Assembly (NCBI GenBank): GCA_946185485.1
Contig: CAMHJQ010000020.1
Span: 1-59,434, forward strand
Source of the DNA: an uncultured Prevotellaceae bacterium
GTDB lineage: Bacteria; Bacteroidota; Bacteroidia; Bacteroidales; Bacteroidaceae
Direction of reading: 5' to 3'
DNA: 59,434 nt
This document shows, one piece after another, positions 48,192 through 57,537 of this stretch. A program made the translations under genes and the position numbers. Below the pieces are notes generated by a model, which was not told the DNA's origin, ran no database searches, and saw nothing but the letters and a program-made list of their open reading frames with translations. Every line of letters begins with the position of its first letter. Positions within the stretch are counted from its first letter, which is position 1.

Positions 48192-49595
48192 TTATTTGCT
48201 GTCTTCTGCTATCAGTTGCAGCAGGCGGTCGACGGCTTCCGCCTCGGGGATGTTCTTCTCGACGCAGACCTTGCCGCGATAGAGACTGATCTTTCCACGG
48301 GCAGCTCCGACATAGCCGTAGTCGGCATCGGCCATCTCGCCGGGGCCGTTGACGATACAGCCCATGATACCAATCTTCAGGCCTACCAAGTGACTGGTAG
48401 CTGCCTTGATACGACGGATGGTGTCCTGCAGATTGTAGAGCGTGCGCCCACATCCGGGACAGGAGATATACTCCGTCTTAGTGAACTTGATGCGGGCGGC
48501 CTGGAGGATAGAGTCGGCGAGGGCATTGAGTTGCTCGCAGGAGAACTGCGGGCAGCGAATCTCCAGCTTCGTGGCCTTGAGGTCGATGAGCAGGGCGCCG
48601 ACAGCCATGGAAGCCTTCAACTGGAAGGTCTCCCAGGCTTCTGCTTCCGTTTGTTGCGACTCAGTCGCAACCGCCGGGACGGTGAGGATGATGGTGTCGC
48701 CCTTGATGCTGGCCTCTGCTTCCTGGCGCAGACGGGTGCATTCGGGGATGAGACCTACCAGCTTGCGGGCAACGGGAATCTCGCACTCAGGTTCCTCGCT
48801 GAGTGACACGCGGATGGTGTCGCCGATGCCCTCGGTGAGCAGGGCGCCGATGCCTACGGCACTCTTGATGCGACCGTCCTCGCCCTCGCCGGCCTCAGTG
48901 ACGCCAAGGTGCAGGGGGTAGTGCATGTCCTCGGCATCCATGGCCTTGACTAACAAGCGCACCGACTGTACCATCACTACGGTGTTGGAGGCTTTGATGC
49001 TGATAACGACGTCGCTGAACTGCTCGCGGCGGAAGATACGCAAGAACTCCATACAACTCTCGACGATGCCCTCCGGTGTGTCACCATAGCGCGACATGAT
49101 GCGGTCGCTGAGCGAGCCGTGGTTGACACCGATGCGCACAGCGGTATGGTACTCCTTACAGATATTGATAAAAGGCACGAGGCGGTCATCTATCTTCTGC
49201 AGTTCGGCAGCATACTCCTCGTCGGTGTACTCCAGGTGCTTAAAGGTGCGCCCCGGGTCGACATAATTGCCCGGGTTGATGCGTACCTTCTCGCAGTACT
49301 GGGCGGCGATGTCGGCGACGTGAGCCGTGAAGTGGACGTCAGCCACCAGCGGCTGGGGGTAGCCGTCAGCCTTCAGGCGGGCTGAGATGTTTTTCATGTT
49401 CTCAGCCTCGCGTGTGCCCTGCGTGGTGAAGCGCACCAGTTCACCACCGGCATCGATGATGCGCTTGGCCTGGGCTACGCTGGCCTCCGTGTCGTTGGTA
49501 TTGGTGGTGGTCATCGACTGGATGCGGATGGGGTTGTCGCCGCCGATGGCGATGTTGCCGACGTGGGCAACACTGCTAATTCGTCTTGTACTCAT
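48192..49595 (-). CDS. ispG: 4-hydroxy-3-methylbut-2-enyl diphosphate synthase
   Basis: 467 residues. N-terminal TIM barrel (GGDNPIRIQSMTTTNTND, RFTTQGTREAEN, ADVHFTAHVADIAA, RINPGNYVDPGRTF, GVNHGSLSDRIM) and C-terminal 4Fe-4S domain with ISCPGCGRTLYNLQ and MGCIVNGPGEMADADYG supplying the three Cys and Glu. Penultimate step of the MEP isoprenoid pathway. Bacteroidota IspG normally has a larger central insert (about 600 residues in all); here it is reduced to roughly 95 residues. Overlaps the 3' end of purE by 20 bases. Confidence 0.92.
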   Translation of the reverse strand: MSTRRISSVAHVGNIAIGGDNPIRIQSMTTTNTNDTEASVAQAKRIIDAGGELVRFTTQGTREAENMKNISARLKADGYPQPLVADVHFTAHVADIAAQYCEKVRINPGNYVDPGRTFKHLEYTDEEYAAELQKIDDRLVPFINICKEYHTAVRIGVNHGSLSDRIMSRYGDTPEGIVESCMEFLRIFRREQFSDVVISIKASNTVVMVQSVRLLVKAMDAEDMHYPLHLGVTEAGEGEDGRIKSAVGIGALLTEGIGDTIRVSLSEEPECEIPVARKLVGLIPECTRLRQEAEASIKGDTIILTVPAVATESQQTEAEAWETFQLKASMAVGALLIDLKATKLEIRCPQFSCEQLNALADSILQAARIKFTKTEYISCPGCGRTLYNLQDTIRRIKAATSHLVGLKIGIMGCIVNGPGEMADADYGYVGAARGKISLYRGKVCVEKNIPEAEAVDRLLQLIAEDSK

Positions 49596-50082
49596 ACTTT
49601 ACCTCAGATAATTCGCGATTGGCCTTCTCTATCTTGGCCTTGAGGCCCGCTTTGTAGTCGGCCAGGCGTTGGGCAATGCCCTCATCGCTGAGTGCCAGCA
49701 TTTCGACAGCGAGGATGGCCGCATTCTGGGCACCATTGACGCCGACAGTCGCGACGGGGATGCCCGGCGGCATCTGGATGATGCTCAGCATGGCATCCAG
49801 CCCGTCGAGCATACCCTTGATGGGAACGCCGATGACGGGGAGGGTGGTGGAGGCGGCGATGACGCCCGGCAGGGCGGCTGCCATGCCGGCAGCGGCAATG
49901 ATGACACGTAGTCCGCGGTCTTTCGCGTTGCGGGCAAATTCTTCCACTGCTTCCGGCGTACGATGTGCCGAGAGGGCATTGACTTCAAACGGTACCTGCA
50001 TGTCGTTCAGCAACTGGCAGGCTTTTTGCATGACGGGCAGGTCACTGGTGCTGCCCATGATGATGCTTACTAATGGTTTCAT
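49576..50082 (-). CDS. purE: N5-carboxyaminoimidazole ribonucleotide mutase
   Basis: 168 residues. IIMGSTSDLPVMQKA, SAHRTPEAVEEFA, IAAAGMAAALPGVIAA and MPPGIPVATVGVNGAQNAAI are the class I PurE motifs, including the catalytic His of SAHR. It converts N5-CAIR to CAIR in purine synthesis. Upstream of and overlapping ispG, forming an unusual but common-in-Bacteroidota housekeeping pair. A short 8-bp-periodic tract (TTTCGATG) lies just before it at 50096-50126. Confidence 0.93.
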   Translation of the reverse strand: MKPLVSIIMGSTSDLPVMQKACQLLNDMQVPFEVNALSAHRTPEAVEEFARNAKDRGLRVIIAAAGMAAALPGVIAASTTLPVIGVPIKGMLDGLDAMLSIIQMPPGIPVATVGVNGAQNAAILAVEMLALSDEGIAQRLADYKAGLKAKIEKANRELSEVKYEYKTN

Positions 50083-50095
50083 AGTTGTTGTTTTA

Positions 50096-50126
50096 TTTCG
50101 ATGTTTCGATGTTTCGGCGTTTCGAC
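50096..50126. repeat. 8-bp-periodic tract (TTTCGATG)
   Basis: Four imperfect TTTCGATG-like units between purE and the next gene; a further example of short repeats at gene borders. Confidence 0.65.
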
Positions 50127-50136
50127 ATTCCTCAGG

Positions 50137-50757
50137 TCAAAGGAAAAAGATAGCCAGGGCGGCGCTGACGACGCCAACCCAGAATCCGATGACGACCTGT
50201 GCCAGGGTGTGCTGGCGCAGAATCATGCGGCAGGTGCCCATCAGGCCTGCTATGAGGAATATCAGACAGAACCACCAGACGGGATTGAACCCCAGGTAAA
50301 AGGAGAAGGCAAACAGCGCTCCCCCCACACCGCCGATGGCTGCCGTATGGATGGAAATCTTCCACCAGATATTGATGATGGCACAGATAATCTGTACGGC
50401 CAGTGCTGCTACCATGATGCTGCCCATGAAGTGTGGCATGTGTAGACGTTCCATGACATAGACACAGGTAAAATAACTCACAATGGACAGAATGTAGGGT
50501 ACCATGCGTCGTTCACGATGTCCGAGCTCGATGAGACTCCATCCCTGGTAGCGGCGATACAGATGTATGAGCAGCGTGGGCAGGAGGATGGTGAAGAGAT
50601 AGCAGAGTATCATTACCTGAATCTTGTAGGACCACGGGAAGATGCTGAGGTAGCTGAAGGTGAAGAGTGCTGCCAGTCCTACCAGCGGGAGGTAGAATGG
50701 CGTAAACACCATACTGATGATGCGGGCAGCGAGGATGAATTGTTTCTGACGTTTCAT
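50137..50757 (-). CDS. PAP2-like integral membrane protein
   Basis: 206 residues with five to six hydrophobic segments. Motifs recall the PAP2 lipid phosphatase family in order: GHRERRMVPYIL (motif 1 region), SIHTAAIGG (motif 2, SGH-like) and RMILRQHTLAQVVIGFWVG (motif 3). The last Asp of the usual SRxxxxxHxxxD motif is Gly here and motif 2 lacks the PSGH wording, so activity is doubtful or altered. Starts four bases before the sigma-54 stop, so it is co-transcribed downstream of rpoN. Confidence 0.7.
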   Translation of the reverse strand: MKRQKQFILAARIISMVFTPFYLPLVGLAALFTFSYLSIFPWSYKIQVMILCYLFTILLPTLLIHLYRRYQGWSLIELGHRERRMVPYILSIVSYFTCVYVMERLHMPHFMGSIMVAALAVQIICAIINIWWKISIHTAAIGGVGGALFAFSFYLGFNPVWWFCLIFLIAGLMGTCRMILRQHTLAQVVIGFWVGVVSAALAIFFL

Positions 50758-50761
50758 ATAA

Positions 50762-52264
50762 TTACTTTCTCAGACGGGAGATGGGGAAACCCATTTGTTC
50801 GCGGTACTTGGCAATGGTGCGGCGGGCTATGGGATAGCCACGCTCAATAAGCAGCAACTCTATCTGGCTGTCGCTAAGCGGCTTGCGCTTGTCTTCGGAC
50901 TCGATGATCTCGCGCAGAACGGCCTTGATCTCACGAGTGGACAGCTCCTTACCCTCGGTAGTGACATAGCCATCGCTGAAGAAGTAGCGTAGTGGAAAGG
51001 TACCCCAGCGCGTCTGGGCATACTTGGAATTGCTGACTCGGGAGATGGTGCTGGTATCCAGACCCGTGCGCTCAGCGATGTCTTTAAGAATCATGGGACG
51101 CAGGAGCGCTTCGTCGCCTTCTTCGAAGAAGCGGTGCTGCCACTGGATGATGGCTTGCATGGTCACGGTCAGCGTATGGCGGCGGATGTTGATGGCATCT
51201 ATGAAATTCTGGGCAGCATCTACCTTCTTCTTGGTGTAGAGCAGGGCCTCCTTCATTTGGCGGGACATGTGCTCCTTGTCGTTCTGATATTGCTGTAGCG
51301 TATCGGTGAACGACTGCGAGATATGTAGTTCCGGCACCTCGCTGTTGTTCAGTGTAAAGGTGACCGTGCCGTCGTCGTGAGTCTCGATGATGAAGTCGGG
51401 GGTGATTTGCTGCAGCGAGCGTCCTACCGTCTCGCTGATGGATGCCCCAGGCTTGGGGTTGAGCTTGCGCAATTCGCTGATGAGAGTATCAGCCTGTAGC
51501 TCACTCAACTTCAGTATCTGCCGGAGACGATCCCAGTGCTTCTTGGTGAACAGTTCGAAATAATGGTTCAGTGTCAGCGTCATCAGTTCCTTCAGACGCG
51601 ATGGTTCGCGCCGCTCTACCTGTAGCAATAGACATTCCTGCAAGGAACGTGCCCCGATACCGGCAGGGTCGAAGTCCTGTAACTTGTGGAGTACCTGCTC
51701 TATTTGGTATGGGGTGACATCGATGTTATGGTAGATGGCCAGTTCGTCGCTGATGCTGTCCAACGACTTGCGTAACAGACCGTCATCGTCGAGCGATCCT
51801 ATCAGGTATTCCATGATGTCGCGTTCCTGTTCGGTGAGTGAAGCCATGTTCATCTGGTCGTTCATCTGGTCGAAAAACGAGACGGTCTGTCCGTAGACCA
51901 TCTCTTCGCGTTCCTCCTGGTTGGAGTACCCGCCTTGGTAGACAGGTAAATCCTCGTCGTCGCGACCAATAGACTCCAAGGCAGCATCGAGTGCCGACTG
52001 GCGCTCTTCCTGTTCATAGTCATCGGTGGAGTCCTTGGGGGAGTCTATGTTGTCAGGGTGGTCTAGAGGATCCAGATTGTCTAGAGATTCTTCGGCAGAC
52101 GTTTCCAGGGCGGGGTTGTCGTTCATTTCCGTGTTGATACGTTCCAGCAACTGGGTAACGGGCAACTCGGTGAGTTGAGTTGCCAATAGCTGCTGCTGGG
52201 TAATGGTCTGTGCCAGCTTTTGTTGCTGTATCAGTTTCTGCTCCTGTATCTGCTTCTGTGCCAT
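50762..52264 (-). CDS. rpoN: RNA polymerase sigma-54 factor
   Basis: 500 residues from ATG 52264 (the longer frame runs into the next gene). N-terminal Gln-rich activator-interacting region (QKLIQQQKLAQTITQQQLLA), an acidic linker (about 55-115), core-binding domain, HTH and the C-terminal RpoN box (ARRTIAKYREQMGF), which is intact. It recognises -24/-12 promoters and needs an enhancer-binding ATPase. Upstream neighbour is a secreted unknown; downstream is a PAP2-like protein. Confidence 0.93.
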   Translation of the reverse strand: MAQKQIQEQKLIQQQKLAQTITQQQLLATQLTELPVTQLLERINTEMNDNPALETSAEESLDNLDPLDHPDNIDSPKDSTDDYEQEERQSALDAALESIGRDDEDLPVYQGGYSNQEEREEMVYGQTVSFFDQMNDQMNMASLTEQERDIMEYLIGSLDDDGLLRKSLDSISDELAIYHNIDVTPYQIEQVLHKLQDFDPAGIGARSLQECLLLQVERREPSRLKELMTLTLNHYFELFTKKHWDRLRQILKLSELQADTLISELRKLNPKPGASISETVGRSLQQITPDFIIETHDDGTVTFTLNNSEVPELHISQSFTDTLQQYQNDKEHMSRQMKEALLYTKKKVDAAQNFIDAINIRRHTLTVTMQAIIQWQHRFFEEGDEALLRPMILKDIAERTGLDTSTISRVSNSKYAQTRWGTFPLRYFFSDGYVTTEGKELSTREIKAVLREIIESEDKRKPLSDSQIELLLIERGYPIARRTIAKYREQMGFPISRLRK

Positions 52265-52269
52265 ATCGT

Positions 52270-53250
52270 TTATTCCCAGTATGCTATTGTACGCCGCTGG
52301 AGGACGGTAGACTGCTGGGTCTTCATTCCTTTCTCCCAATAGGTCAGCGTGAGGGTGTTACTGGTCCAGTTTCCATAGTCGTCACGGGTCAGGTAGTTGT
52401 TGTGCATGTTGATGGTCATGATGCACTCTCCGGTTTTGTCGAACACCTTCTGCTGTTGGGTTACTGGTTCGTCCTGGTCGTTGTATTTGTATTCGTTGAC
52501 ATAGCTGATGCCGGCCTTTTCATTCTTCAAGGTGCGTCCGGTAAGACGATAGCTGTCATCGTAGGTGTACTCCACCAGGCTGTAGCCATCCTGTTCTTTC
52601 ATCTTGGCCCGAAGTAAGTAGCCGTGGCGATTGTATTCACGCTCGACGAGGTCGAGCTCTTCCAACTGTCCGTTGCCGTGGAAATGCAGAAACTGGTCCT
52701 CAGCCACGGCATTCTCGGTAACCACCTCTTGTACGTCGCCCCGCAGTCCCATGGAGAGGGCATCCTTGTAGAAAGGTGCTGTAGACAAGAAGAGAATGCC
52801 GATGTCGCGGGAACCGTTGTCGTTGTCGATGACCGATAGCTTGATGCTGCCGAAATCGTCGATGTAGTACCAAGCATCGTTGCGCTGCTTGAAGTCACCG
52901 TTGTCCTTTTGCATCTTGTAGAGGAAGTATTGTAGGTTCTTGTCCAGCATTTGTTGTGTGCTGTAAGGTCCGATGGTGACGTATGCCGACTGTACGAGAT
53001 GTGTCTCGGGAGCCGTCGTAACCATCAGTTTAGCCCTGAAACCATAGAAACTTCCACGGTAATAATAGTCCTCGCCGTCGTCAGACTTGCCCCATTCGGA
53101 GAAGCCGGCCTCTTTCAGTGACACGCTGAGGCTGTCGATGAGGCCCTCCATTGGGATGTTCATCATCGAAATGCAGCGCGGGTCGGTCGTCGGTTGGGCC
53201 TGGGCGCATAATGCTACGGCAGTCAATATGAAAGCGAACAAGGTCTTCAT
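52270..53250 (-). CDS. Exported protein of unknown function
   Basis: 326 residues from ATG 53250. Signal peptide (MKTLFAFILTAVALCAQAQ) with Gln at the mature N-terminus, a candidate for pyroglutamate formation. The first part is an alpha/beta domain (MEGLIDSLSVSLKEAGFSEW); the second half has degenerate YD-like strands (VEYTYDDSYRLTGRTLKNE, VNEYKYNDQDEPVTQQQ). No family recognised with confidence. Its stop is five bases before rpoN, so they share an operon. Its -7 box (53257-53265) ends six bases before the ATG. Confidence 0.6.
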   Translation of the reverse strand: MKTLFAFILTAVALCAQAQPTTDPRCISMMNIPMEGLIDSLSVSLKEAGFSEWGKSDDGEDYYYRGSFYGFRAKLMVTTAPETHLVQSAYVTIGPYSTQQMLDKNLQYFLYKMQKDNGDFKQRNDAWYYIDDFGSIKLSVIDNDNGSRDIGILFLSTAPFYKDALSMGLRGDVQEVVTENAVAEDQFLHFHGNGQLEELDLVEREYNRHGYLLRAKMKEQDGYSLVEYTYDDSYRLTGRTLKNEKAGISYVNEYKYNDQDEPVTQQQKVFDKTGECIMTINMHNNYLTRDDYGNWTSNTLTLTYWEKGMKTQQSTVLQRRTIAYWE

Positions 53251-53256
53251 TGCGAT

Positions 53257-53265
53257 GCAAAGGTA
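53257..53265 (-). promoter_or_regulatory. -7 box of the exported-protein/rpoN operon
   Basis: Minus strand TACCTTTGC ends six bases before the ATG at 53250, another near-leaderless arrangement. Confidence 0.5.
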
Positions 53266-53302
53266 CAAAAAGTTTAGTGTTTAGAGTTTAGAGTTTAGAG
53301 TT
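53266..53302. repeat. 7-bp-periodic tract (GTTTAGA)
   Basis: About four GTTTAGA units; the reverse complement is the CTCTAAA family seen at 20742-20836. It lies between two divergent promoters. Confidence 0.85.
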
Positions 53303-53308
53303 TTTTTG

Positions 53309-53317
53309 TAATTTTGC
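53309..53317 (+). promoter_or_regulatory. -7 box of the FAH-porU-porV genes
   Basis: TAATTTTGC, 18 bases before ATG 53336. It could drive the hydrolase, porU, porV and perhaps ispF. Confidence 0.5.
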
Positions 53318-53335
53318 AGCAAAAATAGAAGAAAA

Positions 53336-53953
53336 ATGAAAATATTTGCAGTAGGAATGAACTATATCCAGCACAATAAAGAGCTGGATGGTGCGTTATA
53401 TAAACCAGAGAGGCCCGTTATATTCACCAAGGCCGACTCGGCGCTGTTGAAGGATCACAAGCCTTTTTTCATCCCCGACTGGTCAGAACAGGTGGACTAT
53501 GAGACGGAGTTGGTGGTACGTATCTGTCGGTTGGGCAAGAGCATCCCCGAACGCTTTGCCCACCGTTACTATGACGCCGTCACCGTGGGTATCGATTTCA
53601 CGGCCCGTGACTGGCAGCGGGAGGCTCGCAAGAATGGCCAGCCCTGGGAGATATGCAAGGGATTCGATGGGTCGGCAGTCATCGGCGACTGGGTAGAAAC
53701 GGTGAAGTTCCGGGATGTGCAGGCGCTGCACTTCCATCTGGACATCAATGGTCAGACGGTGCAGGAGGGCTGTACGAGCGACATGCTCTACAAGGTGGAT
53801 GAGCTCATTAGCTATATCTCGCAGTTCTTCACGCTGAAGACTGGCGACCTGCTCTATACGGGAACGCCGGTGGGTGTGGGGCCTGTCCACATAGACGACC
53901 ATCTGGAAGGGTGGCTGGAAGATAGAAAAGTATTGGAATTTAATTGTAAGTGA
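53336..53953 (+). CDS. Fumarylacetoacetate-hydrolase-family protein
   Basis: 205 residues. Short FAH fold: FAVGMNYIQHNKEL, VDYETELVVRICRLGKSI with the metal-binding Glu, GIDFTARDWQ, KGFDGSAVIGDW and DLLYTGTPVGVGP. This matches the YcgM/FAHD1 branch, which includes acylpyruvate hydrolases and oxaloacetate decarboxylases; substrate not deducible. Its TGA overlaps the GTG start of porU. Confidence 0.85.
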   Translation: MKIFAVGMNYIQHNKELDGALYKPERPVIFTKADSALLKDHKPFFIPDWSEQVDYETELVVRICRLGKSIPERFAHRYYDAVTVGIDFTARDWQREARKNGQPWEICKGFDGSAVIGDWVETVKFRDVQALHFHLDINGQTVQEGCTSDMLYKVDELISYISQFFTLKTGDLLYTGTPVGVGPVHIDDHLEGWLEDRKVLEFNCK

Positions 53954-56900
53954 TTATTAGGAGATATATAATAATAGGTGTAACGTTGCTGGCTTGCCTG
54001 ACGGTTCAGGCACAGCATTTCTTTAACCTGACAGCCAAGGAGGTTAGGATTGATACGCTGTTGCCGGTCTTCACTTATAAGCAGCCGCTGCCCAGCGGCT
54101 ATGCCGACTCCGTCTATCATGTGACCATCCAGTATCCGGAGTTTGTGCCGATGAGCGCGGAGGACATCCAGCGCTATAGGCAAATCTCCAATGCGCCGCT
54201 ACCCGCTCTTCCTGAGGTGTCGCAATTGATCAGTATTGACCGCAAGCAGGGAGAGCTTGTGGTGTCGTTCGTCCCGTTAGTGTTCCGCGACGGCCAATTC
54301 CAGAAGCTCGTGAGTTTTATGTTAGACGTGAAAGGAAAACAACGACATGCTATACGTCGTTCTACGGTTACCCTTGACTCCCGCTACGTCGAACACTCCG
54401 TGTTGGCCACTGGACGGTGGGTGAAGATCAGTGTGCCGTCTACAGGCGTCTACCAACTGACCGACGAGGTAGTCCGTCAGGCGGGCTTTACCAATTTTAA
54501 TAAGGTGAAGATATACGGTTATGGCGGTGCCATGCAACCGGAACTGTTAACGGGTGACTATGTGGCAGCCACGGATGACCTGAGAGAGGTGCCGACCTGC
54601 GAGGTAAACGGTCGTCGCCTGTTTTACGGCGTGGGGCCTGTCTCATGGGATAGTAACCACCGCCGCATACGTAATCCCTATTCATCGTATGGCTATTACT
54701 TCCTGACCGAGAATGACGACGAACCGCTGAAGGTGGATGCCGATGCTTTCCTGGCCTCGTTCTATCCCTCGGCATACGACAATAACGTCCTCTATGAAGT
54801 CGATGACTTTGCATGGTATCATGGAGGCCGGAACCTGTATGACAGTCGTGCGTTCACGCCTGGCACGTCGCGTGACTATACGCTGACGTTCAATGGCCCT
54901 GCACAGTCGGGACGGATGACAGTCGCCTTGACAGCCTATACAACGGGAACAGGTAATAATACGAAGGCAGACATTCTGGTGAATGGTGACAAGGTTGGAA
55001 GTATGTCCATTCCTCCATCTGGTACCTACGATGCGATGCGTATCAGTACCCAAACATTTGACATAGCCCTGCAGTCTACCAATAAGGTGACTATCACGCA
55101 AACAGGCGGTTCCAACAGCACCATGCGGCTCGACTATATCGCGTTGCATGGTGATGAGCCTGCTGCTGCCCCAGACTTGAACAGTGGTGACTTCCCTGTT
55201 CCGAATGTGGTCTATGCCATTGTAAACCAGGATCACCATGCTGATACGGCAGTAGATATGGTTATCATTATCCCCACAACACAAAAGTTGCTGGCACAGG
55301 CAGAAAGGCTGAAGACCTTGCATGAACAGCATGATGGCTTGCGTGTGCGTATTGTCCCTGCTGATGAACTATTCAATGAATTCAGCAGTGGCACGCCTGA
55401 TGCGAATGCCTATCGCCGTTACTTAAAGATGCTGTACGACCGTGCCGAGACAGATGCTGACATGCCTCGCTACTTGTTGCTGATGGGTGATGCTGCCTGG
55501 GACAACAGAATGTTGAGCAGCGATTGGGCAGGGGAGTCGCCTGACGACTTCCTGTTGTGCTATGAGAGCGAAAACTCCTTCAGTGCCACAGACTGTTATG
55601 TCACTGACGACTATTTTGGTCTGTTGGATGACGGCGAGGGCGGAAACATGCTTGTTGCCAAGAGCGATGTTGCCGTGGGACGTATTTCTGCACGTGCTTC
55701 TGCGGATGCTGCCGTCGTGGTGGACAAGATTGTGGGCTATGTCAACAATGATCATGCCGGTGCATGGCAGAACGTACTTTGCATGATGGGTGACGACGGC
55801 AACCAGAATAGCCATATGGAAGATGCTGACAGCGTCGCACGGATGGTAGAACTGTTGTACCCGACCTATCAGGTGAAACGTATCCTGTGGGATGCCTACA
55901 CCCGTGTCACTACATCGACGGGTAACTCCTATCCCGACGTGACGCGGCTGATCAAGCAACAAATGCAGCAGGGTGCGCTGATGATGAACTATTCCGGACA
56001 CGGCCGTGCCGATGCCATCTCGCACGAATATGTGCTGCGTATAGGCGACTTTGAGAATACGTCGACGAACCTGCCGTTGTGGATGACGGCATCGTGTGAT
56101 ATCATGCCCTTTGACGGGCAAGAGGAGAACATCGGTGAGACGGCCATGTTCAACAGGAAAGGCGGTGCCGTGGCTTTCTTCGGTACGACACGTATCGTCT
56201 ATCAGAATTATAACAAACTGATGAACCTCGCTTTTACACGGCATGTGCTGAGCAAGGACGGACAGCGTATGCTACCTATTGGTGAAGCTGTCCGCCGTGC
56301 CAAGAATGAACTGATAGAAACAGGTATCCAGACGGGATATGTCGATGGAGATCCTGCCTATTCTTCTGACCGTACGCAGAATAAGCTACAGTATACTTTG
56401 CTGGGTGACCCTGCCATGAGGCTTGCAGCGCCGACGATGGGAATCACGGTGGATGCCATCAACGACATACAACCATCATCTGGGAAAATCCAGACTTTGA
56501 GTGCTGGTTCAACGGCTACCGTTACCGGCCATATCACCCGTTCGGATGGTCAGACGGCAACCGACTTCGATGGTACGCTGACGGCTGTTGTTCATGATGC
56601 ACAGCAGTTAGTCGTCTGTAAACTCAATGACCCGACAGAAGCGGATGAGCCTTTTACCTATAATGACCGCCTGAATGTCATCTTTAACGGCAGTGACCAG
56701 GTCAAGGACGGTAACTTTAAATTCTCTTTTGCCGTACCTAAGGATATCAGCTACAGCGACCTGCCGGGACTCCTCAATCTCTATGCCATCAGTAACGACA
56801 AGACACAGAAGGCCAGCGGTATTACCGACCAGCTGGCATTCGGCTCTGGCGGTCTTGTGCCCCAGGACGGCATTGGCCCCAGCATCTATTGCTATCTGAA

Positions 56901-57531
56901 CAGTGAGGAATTCGTCAATGGCGGCAATGTCAATCCAACACCCTACTTTGTGGCACAGTTGAACGATGAAGATGGCATCAATGCTACAGGCAGCGGTATT
57001 GGGCACGACCTGGAACTGATCATCGACGGTGAGATGTCCAAGACCTATTCGCTGAATGAATATTTCCAGTACGACTTCGGCAGCTATACCAATGGTAACG
57101 TGGGCTTTTCCATTCCTGAACTCTCGTATGGTCAGCACAAATTGCTGTTCCGTGCCTGGGACGTGCTCAACAATTCCTCGACGGCAGAACTGACGTTCAA
57201 TGTCGTGAAGGGATTGGAGCCGCGATTCTTTGATGTGGAATGTACGAAAAACCCTGCCTCGACGGCTACGTCGTTCCGTATCTTGCATGACCGTACGGGT
57301 AGTGCCATTGACGTGGTGCTTGACGTATTCGATATCTCTGGCCGCCATCTGTGGTCGTATAGTGAGAGTGGCGTGTCGACAGATGATGCCTATAACATAG
57401 ACTGGGATTTGACAGTCGATGGTGGCCGCAGGCTGCAGACTGGCGTCTATCTCTATCGTCTGCGTGTCAGCAGCGATGGCAGCAGCTATGCCACTAAAGC
57501 AAAGAAACTGATAATACTAACACATAAATAA
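53950..57531 (+). CDS. porU: T9SS sortase PorU (C25 peptidase family)
   Basis: 1193 residues with GTG start overlapping the previous stop. Signal peptide IIGVTLLACLTVQAQ. N-terminal Ig-like and prodomain region, then a gingipain-type C25 peptidase: MMNYSGHGRADAISH with catalytic His at about 684 and TASCDIMPFDG with catalytic Cys at about 716, then IGETAMFNRKGGAVAFFGTTR. The C-terminal end carries a FIxDxxGRxxW-like domain (VFDISGRHLWSYSE) related to T9SS C-terminal domains. PorU cleaves the C-terminal signal of cargo and attaches it to A-LPS at the cell surface. Followed by porV after six bases. Confidence 0.95.
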   Translation: MIIRRYIIIGVTLLACLTVQAQHFFNLTAKEVRIDTLLPVFTYKQPLPSGYADSVYHVTIQYPEFVPMSAEDIQRYRQISNAPLPALPEVSQLISIDRKQGELVVSFVPLVFRDGQFQKLVSFMLDVKGKQRHAIRRSTVTLDSRYVEHSVLATGRWVKISVPSTGVYQLTDEVVRQAGFTNFNKVKIYGYGGAMQPELLTGDYVAATDDLREVPTCEVNGRRLFYGVGPVSWDSNHRRIRNPYSSYGYYFLTENDDEPLKVDADAFLASFYPSAYDNNVLYEVDDFAWYHGGRNLYDSRAFTPGTSRDYTLTFNGPAQSGRMTVALTAYTTGTGNNTKADILVNGDKVGSMSIPPSGTYDAMRISTQTFDIALQSTNKVTITQTGGSNSTMRLDYIALHGDEPAAAPDLNSGDFPVPNVVYAIVNQDHHADTAVDMVIIIPTTQKLLAQAERLKTLHEQHDGLRVRIVPADELFNEFSSGTPDANAYRRYLKMLYDRAETDADMPRYLLLMGDAAWDNRMLSSDWAGESPDDFLLCYESENSFSATDCYVTDDYFGLLDDGEGGNMLVAKSDVAVGRISARASADAAVVVDKIVGYVNNDHAGAWQNVLCMMGDDGNQNSHMEDADSVARMVELLYPTYQVKRILWDAYTRVTTSTGNSYPDVTRLIKQQMQQGALMMNYSGHGRADAISHEYVLRIGDFENTSTNLPLWMTASCDIMPFDGQEENIGETAMFNRKGGAVAFFGTTRIVYQNYNKLMNLAFTRHVLSKDGQRMLPIGEAVRRAKNELIETGIQTGYVDGDPAYSSDRTQNKLQYTLLGDPAMRLAAPTMGITVDAINDIQPSSGKIQTLSAGSTATVTGHITRSDGQTATDFDGTLTAVVHDAQQLVVCKLNDPTEADEPFTYNDRLNVIFNGSDQVKDGNFKFSFAVPKDISYSDLPGLLNLYAISNDKTQKASGITDQLAFGSGGLVPQDGIGPSIYCYLNSEEFVNGGNVNPTPYFVAQLNDEDGINATGSGIGHDLELIIDGEMSKTYSLNEYFQYDFGSYTNGNVGFSIPELSYGQHKLLFRAWDVLNNSSTAELTFNVVKGLEPRFFDVECTKNPASTATSFRILHDRTGSAIDVVLDVFDISGRHLWSYSESGVSTDDAYNIDWDLTVDGGRRLQTGVYLYRLRVSSDGSSYATKAKKLIILTHK

Positions 57532-57537
57532 AGGAAT

